Shown in pieces: positions 55,249-64,000 of a DNA stretch of 64,000 nucleotides. Source of the stretch: an uncultured Alistipes sp. (GTDB taxonomy: Bacteria; Bacteroidota; Bacteroidia; Bacteroidales; Rikenellaceae); assembly GCA_910576555.1 (NCBI GenBank), contig CAJTIY010000001.1, positions 682,001 to 746,000 on the forward strand. Direction: 5' to 3'. Position 1 is the stretch's first letter; every line of letters starts with the position of its first letter. The notes under the pieces are model-generated. The model was not told the origin of the DNA and searched no databases. It saw nothing but the letters and a program-made list of their open reading frames with translations. Made by a program: the position numbers and the translations under genes.

Positions 55249-58200
55249 TCATCGGATCGAGTTCAACAATTCTGTTTTCCCGTCGTTCACCAGCTTGAGG
55301 ATCAGCTCGCCGAACAGGGTGTTCTGCCATGCGAACCACGGACGGGTGAAGTTCGCAGTGTCGTGCCGCGAGAAGGATTCGTGCATGAATCCCGTACCGG
55401 CGTCGGTGGTCATCAGCGCGACGATGCAGTCGCGGATCTCCTCGTCGTCGGTCGACGTGAAGGCCCGCATCATGATGCTCATCGGCCAGATCATCTCCAC
55501 GCCGATATGCGGACCGCCGATACCCTCGCCGGCCGCACCCCGCCAGAAGTAGGGATTGGCCTCGCTCCAGACGAAGCGGCGCGTATTCTCGTAGATCGGA
55601 TCCGCGCCCCGCTCCACGTCGCCCAGATAGGGCATCGCCAGCAGCGACGGCACGTTGGCGTCGTCCATCAGCTGCACGCCGCCGAACCCGTCGACCTCGA
55701 AAGCGTAGATCCTGCCGAACTCGGGATGCTCGACCACCGCGTATTTCTGCAGCGCCGCAGCCACCTCGTCGGCCAACGCCGAGCAGGCGGCCGCCAGCTC
55801 CTTCTCGCCGTTCACGGTCGCGAGGATCTCGGCAGCCTTGCGCAGCGACGTGACGGCCATGAAGTTCGACGGAACGAGGAACTCGAAGGTCGTGGCGTCG
55901 TCCGAAGGACGGAACGCCGAGGCGATCAGCCCCACGGGATTCACCGGGTTGCCGCGCCCCACGTGGCACTTCGTGTCGAGCTGCCGGTCGGTGACGCGCA
56001 GGAAGATGTAGTCGCCCGGCCCCTCCTTGCGCTGCTGCTCCCGGAGGGTGGCGAGGACGACGCGCATGGCCTCGACCCACGCGTCGTCGAACACCGAGTC
56101 GTCGCCCGTGGTCTTCCAGTAATGGTGCGCCAGCCGGATCGGATAGCAGTGCGAGTCGATCTCCCACTTGCGTTCGAACACCCACGGACTCTGATCGTTG
56201 CCCGGGTAGCCCACATCCTCGCCGCGGCCCGTGGGACCGTCGTTGAAGGCGTTGGCATAGGGGTCGATCGCGATCAGCCGGAACTGACGCCGGATCACTC
56301 CGGCGATCATCCGCTGCAGGGCGGGATCCTTGCCGCACAGCTGCACATAGGGCCACACCTGCGCCCCCGAGTCGCGGAGCCACATGGCGGGAATATCGCC
56401 CGTATATACATAGGTATCGGGATTCCCGTCGGCATCCTCGCGGTAGTGCACCGTCGTATCGAGCGTGTTGGGGAAGCAGTTGGCGAACATCCACCGAAGG
56501 CGTTCGTTGGTCAGCAGACCGCACACGCGGGCGATCTCCTCCTCCACTGCTTCCGACTTAAAAAGCCGTTCGGCCTCGTCCGGGCGCTGCGAAGCGTACT
56601 CCGCAGGCTCGTCGACGCAATACCACACCTTCGGCTCGGCACCCATCTCGAAGAGCAGTTCGCCGCCGGCCACGAGGTCGGCATGGTCGATGTAGGGCTT
56701 CGTATAGGGCTGTCCGTTGAGCCGGACGCGCTGGATGTACTTGTTTTCGGCGGAGTTGTTCGCGGCGACGACCGTGAACGTGCCGCCCGCGACCTTCAGC
56801 TCCGCGCGATCGAACAGCGGCGAGCCGAACCAGTAGCGACCGCCGGCGGGCTCGGCCTCGTAGAAGCCGAGCGACGAGAGGACGTACCACGCCGACATCT
56901 GGCCCACGTCCTCGTTGCCCGAGAGCCCGTCCGGCGCGGCATGGTAGAGCGTCGTCAGCACCTCGCGCACCTTCTCGGCCGTCTTCCACGGCTGCCCGGC
57001 CATCGTATAGAGGTAGAGCGTCGAATGCGAAGGTTCGTTGCCGTGGGCGTACTGGCCGATCAGACCCGAAATGTCGGGCGACGTGTCGCCGCCCTCGACG
57101 ACCGACGAAACCGTAAAGAGCGAATCGAGCTTCCCGATCATCCGCTCGCGCGAGCCGAAGCAGGCCTCCAAGCCCCGCACGTCGTGCGGCACGAGCCACG
57201 TATACTGCCAGCCGTTGCCCTCGCAGTAGTCGTCGGCACGGTGGGTCGACGCGAAGGGGCTGTAGGGCGTACGCCAGCCACCCTTCGAATCGCGGCCCCG
57301 CAGGAAGCCGGTCGAGACGTCGAACAGATGGCGGTAGGAGCGGCTGCGCTCGGCGAAGTACTTCGCCTCCTCGGTCTTGCCCAGCGCCTCGGCGGCACGG
57401 GCGGCGGCCGCATCGGCCACAGCGTACTCCAAGTCGTAGGCCACGGCCTCGTTGAACAGGTCGCAGGGGATGTAGCCGTACTTCATGCGCAGGCCGTTAC
57501 CGCGGTCGGGGTTCATGGCCGTACGCTTGATCGCCTCGAAGGCGCGCTCGCGGTCGATACCCGGGATGTTCTTCACGATGGCGTCGGCCACGACGACGAT
57601 ACCCGGGTTACCGACCATGCAGTCGGTCTCGTTGCCCCACAGGTGCCAGACCGGCAGGCGCCCCTGCTCGTCGGCGATGGCGATCATCGTATTGACGATC
57701 TCGGGCATGCGCTCCGGCTGCAGGATCGTCAGCAGCGGCATCTTGGCCCGGTAGGTATCCCACAGCGAGAAGATCGTGTAGGTCGCACGGTCCGCCGCCA
57801 TGCGCACCTCGCCGTCGGCGCCGCGGTACGCGCCGTCGACGTCGCAGAAGGTCGCCGGAGCGATCAGCGTGTGGTAGAGCGCCGTGTAGAAGATCGTGCG
57901 GGCCGTCTCGTCGGCGGTCTCGATCCGCACCTTCGACAGCTCGTCGTTCCATGCACGCTCGGCCGCTTCGGCCGTCGCTGCGAAGTCCCAGCCGGGAAGC
58001 TCCGCGGCGAGGTTCTTCGCGGCGCCCTCGACGCTCACGGGCGACAGGGCCACCTTCACGAGCAGCTGCTCGCCCTCCGCCGTATCGAACTCGACGCGGG
58101 CATAGCGCGCCGCGATCGCCGGCGCCTCCGATTCGATCATCTCGCCCGGCTGCTCGTAGCGGATCGCCTTCGCGGGTTTCGAGAACTCGGCCACGAAGTA

Positions 58201-58833
58201 GACCTTCTGATCCTTCGCCCAGCCCGACGAGTGACGCCAGCCGGCGAGACGCGTCTTGTCGTCCGAGAGGACGAAGCCCGTATCGGTGGCCTTGTCCCAG
58301 CAGCCGCCGTTCTCGAGGTCGAAGACCACGGCGGCATCATCGGCTGCAGGGAACGTATAGCGGTGCATGCCGACGCGCGCTGTGGCGGTGAGCTCGGCCG
58401 TGATGCCGTAGCGGGTCAGCGGTACAGCGTAGTAGCCGGGCTTCGCGACCTCCTTCGAGCGGTCGGCATAGGACCACAGACCCGATGCCGGATCCTCCTC
58501 CGTGCCGCGGGCGCAGACGACATCGCCCGTGACGGGCATCACCGTGATGTCGAACAGGTCGCCGATGCCCGTACCGCTCAAGTGCGTGTGCGAGAAGCCG
58601 ATGACCGTGGAGTCGCTCTCGTGATAGCCCGAGCACCAGTCCCACGTCTGGGGAATGCTCGTGGGACCTACCTGCACCATGCCGAAGGGCACATTGGCCC
58701 CCACGAAAACATGGCCGTGACCGCCCGTGCCGATCTTCGGATCGACGAAGCGGGTGAAATCGGTATCGGCCGCAGGCTGCGAGCAGGCTCCCAGCAGCAA
58801 CGCAGCGGCGGTCAGTAATCTCTGGATGTTCAT
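55249..58833 (-). CDS. GH92-GH125 fusion, two-domain alpha-mannosidase lipoprotein
   Basis: A 1194-residue lipoprotein (Cys17 in LLGACSQP). Residues about 25-738 are a full GH92 with the likely acid Glu538 in YCEGNGWQYTW, the loop HGNEPSHSTLYLY and the base region GNEDVGQMSAWYV (Asp642). Residues about 757-1194 are a full GH125 (formerly DUF1237) with YTGDIPAMWLRDSGAQVWPY, KWEIDSHCYPIRLAHHYW and FGGVQLMDDANVPSLLAMP. GH125 enzymes are inverting exo-alpha-1,6-mannosidases. Joining them could let one polypeptide trim both alpha-1,2/1,3 and alpha-1,6 branches of N-glycans. The start overlaps the previous stop by 4 bp. Confidence 0.92.
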   Translation of the reverse strand: MNIQRLLTAAALLLGACSQPAADTDFTRFVDPKIGTGGHGHVFVGANVPFGMVQVGPTSIPQTWDWCSGYHESDSTVIGFSHTHLSGTGIGDLFDITVMPVTGDVVCARGTEEDPASGLWSYADRSKEVAKPGYYAVPLTRYGITAELTATARVGMHRYTFPAADDAAVVFDLENGGCWDKATDTGFVLSDDKTRLAGWRHSSGWAKDQKVYFVAEFSKPAKAIRYEQPGEMIESEAPAIAARYARVEFDTAEGEQLLVKVALSPVSVEGAAKNLAAELPGWDFAATAEAAERAWNDELSKVRIETADETARTIFYTALYHTLIAPATFCDVDGAYRGADGEVRMAADRATYTIFSLWDTYRAKMPLLTILQPERMPEIVNTMIAIADEQGRLPVWHLWGNETDCMVGNPGIVVVADAIVKNIPGIDRERAFEAIKRTAMNPDRGNGLRMKYGYIPCDLFNEAVAYDLEYAVADAAAARAAEALGKTEEAKYFAERSRSYRHLFDVSTGFLRGRDSKGGWRTPYSPFASTHRADDYCEGNGWQYTWLVPHDVRGLEACFGSRERMIGKLDSLFTVSSVVEGGDTSPDISGLIGQYAHGNEPSHSTLYLYTMAGQPWKTAEKVREVLTTLYHAAPDGLSGNEDVGQMSAWYVLSSLGFYEAEPAGGRYWFGSPLFDRAELKVAGGTFTVVAANNSAENKYIQRVRLNGQPYTKPYIDHADLVAGGELLFEMGAEPKVWYCVDEPAEYASQRPDEAERLFKSEAVEEEIARVCGLLTNERLRWMFANCFPNTLDTTVHYREDADGNPDTYVYTGDIPAMWLRDSGAQVWPYVQLCGKDPALQRMIAGVIRRQFRLIAIDPYANAFNDGPTGRGEDVGYPGNDQSPWVFERKWEIDSHCYPIRLAHHYWKTTGDDSVFDDAWVEAMRVVLATLREQQRKEGPGDYIFLRVTDRQLDTKCHVGRGNPVNPVGLIASAFRPSDDATTFEFLVPSNFMAVTSLRKAAEILATVNGEKELAAACSALADEVAAALQKYAVVEHPEFGRIYAFEVDGFGGVQLMDDANVPSLLAMPYLGDVERGADPIYENTRRFVWSEANPYFWRGAAGEGIGGPHIGVEMIWPMSIMMRAFTSTDDEEIRDCIVALMTTDAGTGFMHESFSRHDTANFTRPWFAWQNTLFGELILKLVNDGKTELLNSIR

Positions 58834-61085
58834 TTATTCGTTTTTTGAAGTTCGAAGGTGAGTGTTCCGCCCCGCAGCAGTTCGTCGTGCGGGATGCGGT
58901 AGTCGGCGAGCGGCTTGCCGCCCAGCGTCATGCGACGGATGCGGTCGCCCGCGCCCCGGCGTTCTACGACCAGCTCGCCGCGCGGCGTGTCGATCGCGAC
59001 GCGGTCGAAGGTCGGCGCCGTAAGCGTATAATAGGGCTCGCCCGGGCAGTCGGGATAGAAGCCCATCATCGAGAAGACGGCCCACGCGGACATCGTGCCC
59101 GTATCGTCGTTGCCCGGAATGCCGTCGGGCTCGGTGGTGAAGTACTTCGCCAAGAGGCGCGCGACCTCCCGCTGCGTGCGCCACTCCTCGCCGCGGAAGC
59201 GGCTGAAAAGATAGGCATAGGCGATGTCGGGCTCGTTCGCGGGGTCGTAGAACCCCGCGTCGAAGACCCGCTGCAGCTTGTCGACGAACTTGCGCTTGCC
59301 GCCCATCAGCTTCGCCAAGCCCTCCACGTCGTGGGGCACGAAGAAGGTGTAGTTCCAAGCAGAGCCCTCGTGGAAGCCCGGCACGGCCTCGAAGTTCTCG
59401 CCCTGACGCGGGTCGAACGGCTCCAGAAAACGCCCCTCCTTCGTGATGGGCCGCAGCGTGCCCGACTCGGGCGAGTAGTAGTGCTTCCAACCGCCGGCGC
59501 GCCGGCGCAGCTCGGCGGCGAACTCCCGCTCGCCCCGCTCCTCGGCCAGCCATGCCAGCGCGGCGTCGGCCACGTAGTACTCCAGTGCGTGCGACACGGA
59601 GTTGTCGCCCGAGTTATCCCCGGCGAACCAGCCCAGCGGAATATAACCCCGCTCGATGTAGGGATCGATGTCGGGACGCATCGGATTCTGCGCACCCGGC
59701 GTCGTGGCCGAGCGTTTCATCGCGGCGTAGGCCGCCTCCATGTCGAAGTCGCGGAGGCCCTTGCGCCACGTGTCGACCAGCACCGGGATGGCCGGATCGC
59801 CCTCCATCGTGAAGGTCTCGCGGCCGTAGAGCTCCCACTTGGGGAGCCAGCCCCACTCCTCGGACATGCCCACCATCGAGCGCACCATGTCGAGCTGACG
59901 CTCGGGGTAGACAAGCGTCAGAAGCTGGTGCACGTTGCGGTAGGTGTCCCACAGCGAGAAGACCGTATAGCGCTCCCCGTCGGCGGCGACGCCCGTCTCG
60001 CCCGAGCGCTCCATCAGGGGATACTCGCCGTTGACGTCGCTCACGAGGTTGGGATGGATCAGCGCATGGTACAGCGCCGTGTAGAAGACCCGTTTCTGGT
60101 CGTCGGTGCCGCCCTCGACCCGGATGCGCGCAAGATCGGCGTTCCAGCGCGCCGCGGCCGCCTCGCGCAGCGCGTCGAAGGTCGTGCCCGCAGGCTGCTC
60201 GGCATCGAGGTTGCGGCGGGCGTTCTCCGTCGAGACGTACGAAATACCCATGCGCACCTCGACCTGCTCGTCCTCGCGAAGATCGTCGAACGTGAACCAG
60301 TAGCCCACGTCGTCGCCCGCAAGTTCGCGGCCGTACTGCGTATAGAGCTTGTACTTGCCGTTGTCCGGCGTCCACTCGGCCTCGACGCCCGTCATCGGAC
60401 GCTGCTTCTTCCAGTAGCCCGACTGCGACGGGACTTTCGAGACGCGCAGCACGAAGTATACCGGGAAGACCTTCTGCGGATTGTAGCAGAAGGTACCCAA
60501 CAGCTTCGAGCCCTCGATCTCCGTGGCGCTCACACGGCGCACCATGGCGCCGCTCTCGTTGGTGAGGCCCTCGCCCAGATTGAGCAGGATGTGTCCCTGC
60601 CCGGCGGGGAAGGTGTAGCGCTCGGCCGAGGTGCGCGGCGTGGCGGTCGCCTCGGCACGGATGCCGTACTTCTCCAGCGACACGCCGTAGTAGCCCGGCG
60701 AGGCGGTCTCCTCCGCATAGGGCGACCCGTAGCGTTTGTAGTCCACGTCGAGTGCGCCCGTCGTGGGCATCGTCAGCAGGGCCCCCATGTCGGGGCATCC
60801 CACGCCGCTCAACGCTCCGTGGGCGAAGCCCGTGAAGAACTTGTTATGGAACTCGTAGGGCGTCGACCACCAGCGTGCATCCTTGTCGTAGACGTTGGTG
60901 TCGGAGCCCATGACGTTGAACGGCACCACCGACATCATGCCGTTGGGCGTGACGGCCCCCGGGTTGCATGTTCCGAAGTTGGTCGTACCGATGAAGGGGT
61001 CGACCCACGAGGCCGGTTCCTGCGCCCGAACCGCCGCACCGAAAACGGCTGCGGCGAGCGCTATGGTGAGAAGCGTTCGTCGCAT
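58830..61085 (-). CDS. GH92 exo-alpha-mannosidase, secreted
   Basis: A 751-residue GH92 with a type I signal peptide (MRRTLLTIALAAAV, cleavage near VRAQ), so periplasmic instead of lipid-anchored like the other two. It shows VDPFIGTTNFGTCNPGAVTP at the start, VFYTALYHALIHPN and FSLWDTYRNVHQLLTLVYPE, the acid region FHEGSAWNYTFFVPHD, and the base region GNDDTGTMSAWAVFSMMGF. The loop equivalent to GNEPSH reads ANEPDIAY. This and the more usual DPFIG start suggest a different linkage preference. Its stop overlaps the fusion gene's start, and it follows the GH130 gene by 5 bp. Confidence 0.93.
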   Translation of the reverse strand: MRRTLLTIALAAAVFGAAVRAQEPASWVDPFIGTTNFGTCNPGAVTPNGMMSVVPFNVMGSDTNVYDKDARWWSTPYEFHNKFFTGFAHGALSGVGCPDMGALLTMPTTGALDVDYKRYGSPYAEETASPGYYGVSLEKYGIRAEATATPRTSAERYTFPAGQGHILLNLGEGLTNESGAMVRRVSATEIEGSKLLGTFCYNPQKVFPVYFVLRVSKVPSQSGYWKKQRPMTGVEAEWTPDNGKYKLYTQYGRELAGDDVGYWFTFDDLREDEQVEVRMGISYVSTENARRNLDAEQPAGTTFDALREAAAARWNADLARIRVEGGTDDQKRVFYTALYHALIHPNLVSDVNGEYPLMERSGETGVAADGERYTVFSLWDTYRNVHQLLTLVYPERQLDMVRSMVGMSEEWGWLPKWELYGRETFTMEGDPAIPVLVDTWRKGLRDFDMEAAYAAMKRSATTPGAQNPMRPDIDPYIERGYIPLGWFAGDNSGDNSVSHALEYYVADAALAWLAEERGEREFAAELRRRAGGWKHYYSPESGTLRPITKEGRFLEPFDPRQGENFEAVPGFHEGSAWNYTFFVPHDVEGLAKLMGGKRKFVDKLQRVFDAGFYDPANEPDIAYAYLFSRFRGEEWRTQREVARLLAKYFTTEPDGIPGNDDTGTMSAWAVFSMMGFYPDCPGEPYYTLTAPTFDRVAIDTPRGELVVERRGAGDRIRRMTLGGKPLADYRIPHDELLRGGTLTFELQKTNK

Positions 61086-61090
61086 GGCCG

Positions 61091-62098
61091 TCAGAGAATG
61101 CTGTTTTTCTTGGTGAACTCGACGATCTCGTCGATGTATCCGAAGGCGAGCCCCGTCACCGTGTCGGCGCATCCGTAGTAGACCGCGACGCGCCCCGTCT
61201 CGGGATCGTGGAGCGAAGCGCAGGGGAACGTCACGTTCGGCACATCGCCCGTCAGTTCGTAGATTTCGCGCGGCGAGATCAGATACGGGCCGCTGCGGGC
61301 GATCACCTTCCACGGCTCCTCCAGATCGAGCAGCGCCGAACCGAAAGCATAGACGTAACCGTTGCACGAGCGCAGCACGCCGTGGTAGAAGAGCAGCCAG
61401 CCCTCGCTCGTCTCGATGGGCACCGGACCCGCACCGATCTTCATGCACTGCCAAGCGCTCTGCTCGAAGGCCGCGGGAGCCATCACGTGGCGGTGGCGTC
61501 CCCAGTACTCCATGTCGGGCGACTCCGAATAGAAGATGTCGCCGAAGGCGGTGTGCCCCGTGTCGCTCGGACGCGACAGCATGGCGAACTTGCCGCCGAT
61601 CTTGCGCGGGAACAGCACGCCGTTGCGGTTATAGGGCAGGAAGGCGTTCTCCAGCTGGTGGAAGGTCTCGAAATCGGTCGTCCACGCGATGCCGATCGTC
61701 GGTCCGTGGTAGCCGTTGCACCACGTCACGTAGTATTTGTCCTCGATTTTCGCCACGCGGGGGTCGTAGCCGTAAATCCACTCGCCCACTTCGGGGTCGG
61801 CACCCTCCATGCGGATGTCGGCCTCGTCGATGTCCCACTTCAGACCGTCGACAGAGAAGCCCACGTGGATGCGCATGCGGCGGTTCGTGTCGTCGCAGCG
61901 GAACACGCCGGCATAGTTGTAGTCGCCCTTCTTGAAGGGAACGACCGCCGAGTTAAAGATCGAGTTCGACGTCGAAAGCAGGTCGCGCGGAATGATCGGA
62001 TTGGCCGAATAGCGCCACATAACCTCTTTCGAACCCGCGGGACGCTCCTCCCACGGCATGTCCGGAAGCGCCGGACCCGCGATTTTGAGTTTGTTCAT
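61091..62098 (-). CDS. GH130 mannoside phosphorylase, probable mannosyl-GlcNAc type
   Basis: A 335-residue cytoplasmic five-bladed propeller enzyme. The catalytic Asp is in [20 protein letters not shown], and other marks are [20 protein letters not shown] and the end [17 protein letters not shown]. It resembles the GH130 of the Bacteroides N-glycan locus (beta-1,4-mannosyl-GlcNAc phosphorylase, BT1033 type), which splits Man-GlcNAc with phosphate to mannose-1-phosphate and GlcNAc. That matches the mannosidases and the MFS importer beside it. It starts 17 bp after the transporter gene. Confidence 0.92.
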   Translation of the reverse strand: MNKLKIAGPALPDMPWEERPAGSKEVMWRYSANPIIPRDLLSTSNSIFNSAVVPFKKGDYNYAGVFRCDDTNRRMRIHVGFSVDGLKWDIDEADIRMEGADPEVGEWIYGYDPRVAKIEDKYYVTWCNGYHGPTIGIAWTTDFETFHQLENAFLPYNRNGVLFPRKIGGKFAMLSRPSDTGHTAFGDIFYSESPDMEYWGRHRHVMAPAAFEQSAWQCMKIGAGPVPIETSEGWLLFYHGVLRSCNGYVYAFGSALLDLEEPWKVIARSGPYLISPREIYELTGDVPNVTFPCASLHDPETGRVAVYYGCADTVTGLAFGYIDEIVEFTKKNSIL

Positions 62099-62115
62099 GG
62101 TGTATGAAAATTATA

Positions 62116-63435
62116 TTATATGTTATCCGATCGTTTTTCGGTCGCCTGCTCCGCACCGTCGGCATGGGTGAAGGGCACGAACCACGTGATGAGGAAGGCC
62201 GGAATCGTGAAGACCAGCACGAAGAGGAAGAAGTCGCCGTAGCCCAGCCAGTCGCTCAAGTAGCCCGACACGGCGCCCGTCAGCATCACCGAAAGGTTCA
62301 TGATGCCCGACGCGAAGGCGTAATGGGCCATCTGGTGCTTGCCCGGGGCCACCTGCTGCATCATGAAGAGCGTGAGGCCCACGAAGCCGAATCCGTAACC
62401 GAAGTATTCGAGCACGATGCCCCCGCCCACGATCCACATCTCGGCGGGCTGGAACCACGCCAAGAGGGCGTAGACCGCGAAGGGCACGTTGAAGATGCAG
62501 CAGAGCGTGAACAGCGTCCGTTTCAGCCCCCGGTGTGCGATGTAGTAGCCCGCGAGCAGCGAGCCGAGCAGGAAGGCGCCCGCACCGAAGGTGCCGTAAT
62601 AGAGGCCCATCTGCTGGTTCGTGAGGCCCAGTCCTCCCTCGGCGGTCGTCGCCTTGAGGAACAGCGGCACGATCTTCATCACGAAGCCCTCGCCCAGACG
62701 GTAGAGGATGATGAAGGCGATATAGTACCAGATATGCCGCTTGGTGAAGAAGGCGGCGATCACCTCGCGGAGTCCCTGCAGCCCCTCGCGCAGGGTATGG
62801 CGGCCCGCTGCGGCGCCGCTCGACGGCAGCGCGCGCGTATGGTAGAGCCCCAGCGCGAAGAGGACGACGCCGATGATCGCCAGCACGATGGTCCACGCCT
62901 GCAGGTAGGCGTCGAACTTCGCGGCGCCCGCGGCGTCGAAGCGGTTGTAGAGCCATCCGGCGAACCACACCAGCGCCCCCGTGGCGACCAGTTTCGCGAG
63001 GTTGTAGAAGGCGCCCTGCCAACCGATGTATTTCGCCTGATCCGTCGCATCGAGCTCCGACATGTAGACGCCGTCGGCCGCGATGTCGTGCGTCGCACCG
63101 CTGAACGCCACGACGGCGAACACGGCGATCGTCACGGCGAAGAAGGCCGGCATGTGGAGCGCCAGCGCCGCGAGACCGAACATCGTGCCGCTCACGAGCT
63201 GCGTCGCGACCACGAAGAACTTCTTCGTGCGGAAGAGCTCCAGAAAGGGGCTCCACAGGAACTTGATCGTCCACGGCCACATGATGAGCGAGGTCCAGAA
63301 AGCGATCTGCGTATCGGGAATCCCGAGATCCTTGAACAGCACGGACGAAACCATATTCAGCACCACGAACGGAAGCCCCATCGCGAAATAGAGGCTCGGA
63401 ACCCACTTCAGGGGATTGTTCGGAAGAGATTTCAT
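62116..63435 (-). CDS. MFS transporter, probable mannosyl-GlcNAc importer
   Basis: A 439-residue MFS protein with about 12 membrane helices. It begins WVPSLYFAMGLPFVVLNMV, AmpG-like, followed by FWTSLIMWPWTIKFLWSPF and DIAADGVYM. It precedes the GH130 phosphorylase gene by 17 bp, the arrangement known for inner-membrane uptake of the N-glycan core disaccharide in Bacteroides. The ligand is inferred from this context. It is the first gene of the locus, and its ATG is about 20 bp from the -7 box of the promoter. Confidence 0.9.
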   Translation of the reverse strand: MKSLPNNPLKWVPSLYFAMGLPFVVLNMVSSVLFKDLGIPDTQIAFWTSLIMWPWTIKFLWSPFLELFRTKKFFVVATQLVSGTMFGLAALALHMPAFFAVTIAVFAVVAFSGATHDIAADGVYMSELDATDQAKYIGWQGAFYNLAKLVATGALVWFAGWLYNRFDAAGAAKFDAYLQAWTIVLAIIGVVLFALGLYHTRALPSSGAAAGRHTLREGLQGLREVIAAFFTKRHIWYYIAFIILYRLGEGFVMKIVPLFLKATTAEGGLGLTNQQMGLYYGTFGAGAFLLGSLLAGYYIAHRGLKRTLFTLCCIFNVPFAVYALLAWFQPAEMWIVGGGIVLEYFGYGFGFVGLTLFMMQQVAPGKHQMAHYAFASGIMNLSVMLTGAVSGYLSDWLGYGDFFLFVLVFTIPAFLITWFVPFTHADGAEQATEKRSDNI

Positions 63436-63456
63436 CGGTCAGTCGAGTTAATGGAA

Positions 63457-63488
63457 CAAAGATAAGGGTTTCGCATTACTAATACAAT
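63457..63488 (-). promoter_or_regulatory. Promoter of the N-glycan locus
   Basis: On the minus strand ATTG and TATCTTTG are separated by 20 bp: a perfect -7 box and a -33 box one mismatch from TTTG. The -7 box ends 21 bp before the MFS ATG, so the leader is short. Confidence 0.78.
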
Positions 63489-63559
63489 TTATTTCCCCTT
63501 TTTGCTCCCCGAAAACTCCTTTTTCGCCGCGCCGAAGGCCTCACAGGGCGGAAGGCCCG

Positions 63560-63593
63560 AAAAAAGCGGCTCCGGCACATGGTGCCGGAGCCG
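63560..63593 (-). terminator. Intrinsic terminator after the LRR gene
   Basis: A perfect 12-bp stem, CGGCTCCGGCAC with GTGCCGGAGCCG, and a 3-nt loop, followed on the minus strand by CTTTTTTCGG, 23 bp after the LRR stop codon. It insulates the N-glycan operon from the upstream gene. Confidence 0.9.
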
Positions 63594-63616
63594 TCGGAAG
63601 CGATGGGCCGCCGCCT

Positions 63617-64000
63617 CTATCGGTATTCGATGCGGGCGTTGCCGATCGAACAGGTCGCGAGCCGGTTGCGCTGCGCCTCGGTCATGTAGACGGTCTGCAG
63701 CGCGGCGTTTTCCGAGACGTCGAGCGACGTCAGCTGCTGGTTGGCCGTGATGTCGAGCGTCGCGAAACCGCCCTTGCGGCACTCGAGCGTCTCCAGCGCC
63801 GGGCAGCCCGACACATCGAAACTCTTCAACTCGGACGTGCCCTGCACCTTGAAGGTGCGGAGCTGCGTGCCCGAAACGCGGAACGCGTCGACGCCCTTGC
63901 GGGAAGCATCGGTCAGTTCGGGCTTGAGCGAGGAGAAGCCGCCGGGCACCTTCGTCACCGGCGCATCGCCCAGCACGAGCTCCTTCAGGCCGCTGCGCGT
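63617..64000 (-). CDS. Leucine-rich-repeat protein, C-terminal end (partial)
   Basis: Only about the last 127 residues are in the window; the frame is open to the right edge, and the start lies outside. The sequence has Bacteroidales-type LRR units such as ELKSFDVSGCPALETLECRK, GGFATLDITANQQLTSLDVS and ALQTVYMTEAQ, ending shortly after in IEYR. Such proteins are usually surface-exposed or secreted and bind proteins or glycans. A strong terminator follows and the N-glycan operon has its own promoter, so there is no evidence that the two are co-transcribed. Confidence 0.8.
   Translation of the reverse strand, partial: TRSGLKELVLGDAPVTKVPGGFSSLKPELTDASRKGVDAFRVSGTQLRTFKVQGTSELKSFDVSGCPALETLECRKGGFATLDITANQQLTSLDVSENAALQTVYMTEAQRNRLATCSIGNARIEYR

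Noticed and set aside
55363..58818. 1151-codon plus-strand frame opposite the GH92-GH125 gene
   Set aside because: Antisense shadow, Arg/Val/Leu-rich, no motif, and it ends almost where the real gene starts.

Overview
This 64 kb window is high-GC chromosomal DNA of a gut-type Bacteroidales bacterium. The pointers are a SusC/SusD pair, several Bacteroidetes promoters of the form TTTG-N19-20-TAnnTTTG, lipoproteins, GH92 mannosidases and DUF4923/DUF5018/DUF5009 proteins. The GC-rich codon use and gene content make Rikenellaceae, most likely Alistipes, my best guess; this is inference, as there is no rRNA here. I saw no tRNA, rRNA, CRISPR array, transposase, integrase or phage gene.

Layout. (1) 1-15177 (+): a polysaccharide-utilisation-like operon. 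It starts with the end of a SusC, then SusD, a DUF5018 lipoprotein, a GHL10 glycosidase-like lipoprotein, an SGNH esterase, a DUF5009/HGSNAT-like membrane acyltransferase, a DUF4434 protein, a GlcNAc 2-epimerase-like protein, a metallophosphoesterase, an FAD oxidoreductase, a second GHL10 protein and a CE2-type esterase. A strong hairpin closes it. No classical glycoside hydrolase is present, so the substrate is unknown; the epimerase and acyltransferase hint at an N-acetyl amino sugar. (2) 15348-24484: housekeeping and peptide metabolism: a MazG-like pyrophosphohydrolase, OPT transporter, peptidase T, NAD synthetase, DUF4923 protein, NADP glutamate dehydrogenase and, convergently, a PAP2-like membrane protein. 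(3) 24680-27623 (-): sigma-54 and asparaginyl-tRNA synthetase. (4) 27805-37607 (+): a truncated GH2-like protein, rlmH, a LuxR-type regulator, a TonB-dependent receptor with its lipoprotein, nadC, an LTA-synthase-like sulfatase-fold protein and a DUF2156-GNAT fusion.

(5) 37778-52484 (-): one long purine operon, transcribed purE-purK-purL-purC-purF-purM-purN-purH-purD-folD, then an S-type sulfatase. It makes IMP from PRPP, apart from purB, and folD supplies the formyl-folate used by PurN and PurH. The operon has a canonical promoter followed by about 240 nt of structured leader that ends in a strong intrinsic terminator 25 nt before purE. This layout is typical of a riboswitch or attenuator, and I could not match the leader to a class I know.

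(6) 52877-63435 (-): an N-glycan/high-mannose locus with its own promoter: MFS transporter, GH130 phosphorylase, GH92, a GH92-GH125 fusion and another GH92. Together these could trim mannose from N-glycans and split the remaining mannosyl-GlcNAc. (7) 63617-64000 (-): the C-terminal end of a leucine-rich-repeat protein that runs off the window.

The points I would check first are the purE leader, the PUL without classical CAZymes, the GH92-GH125 fusion, the GH2-like gene that stops at an in-frame TGA, and the missing conventional start of the sulfatase.
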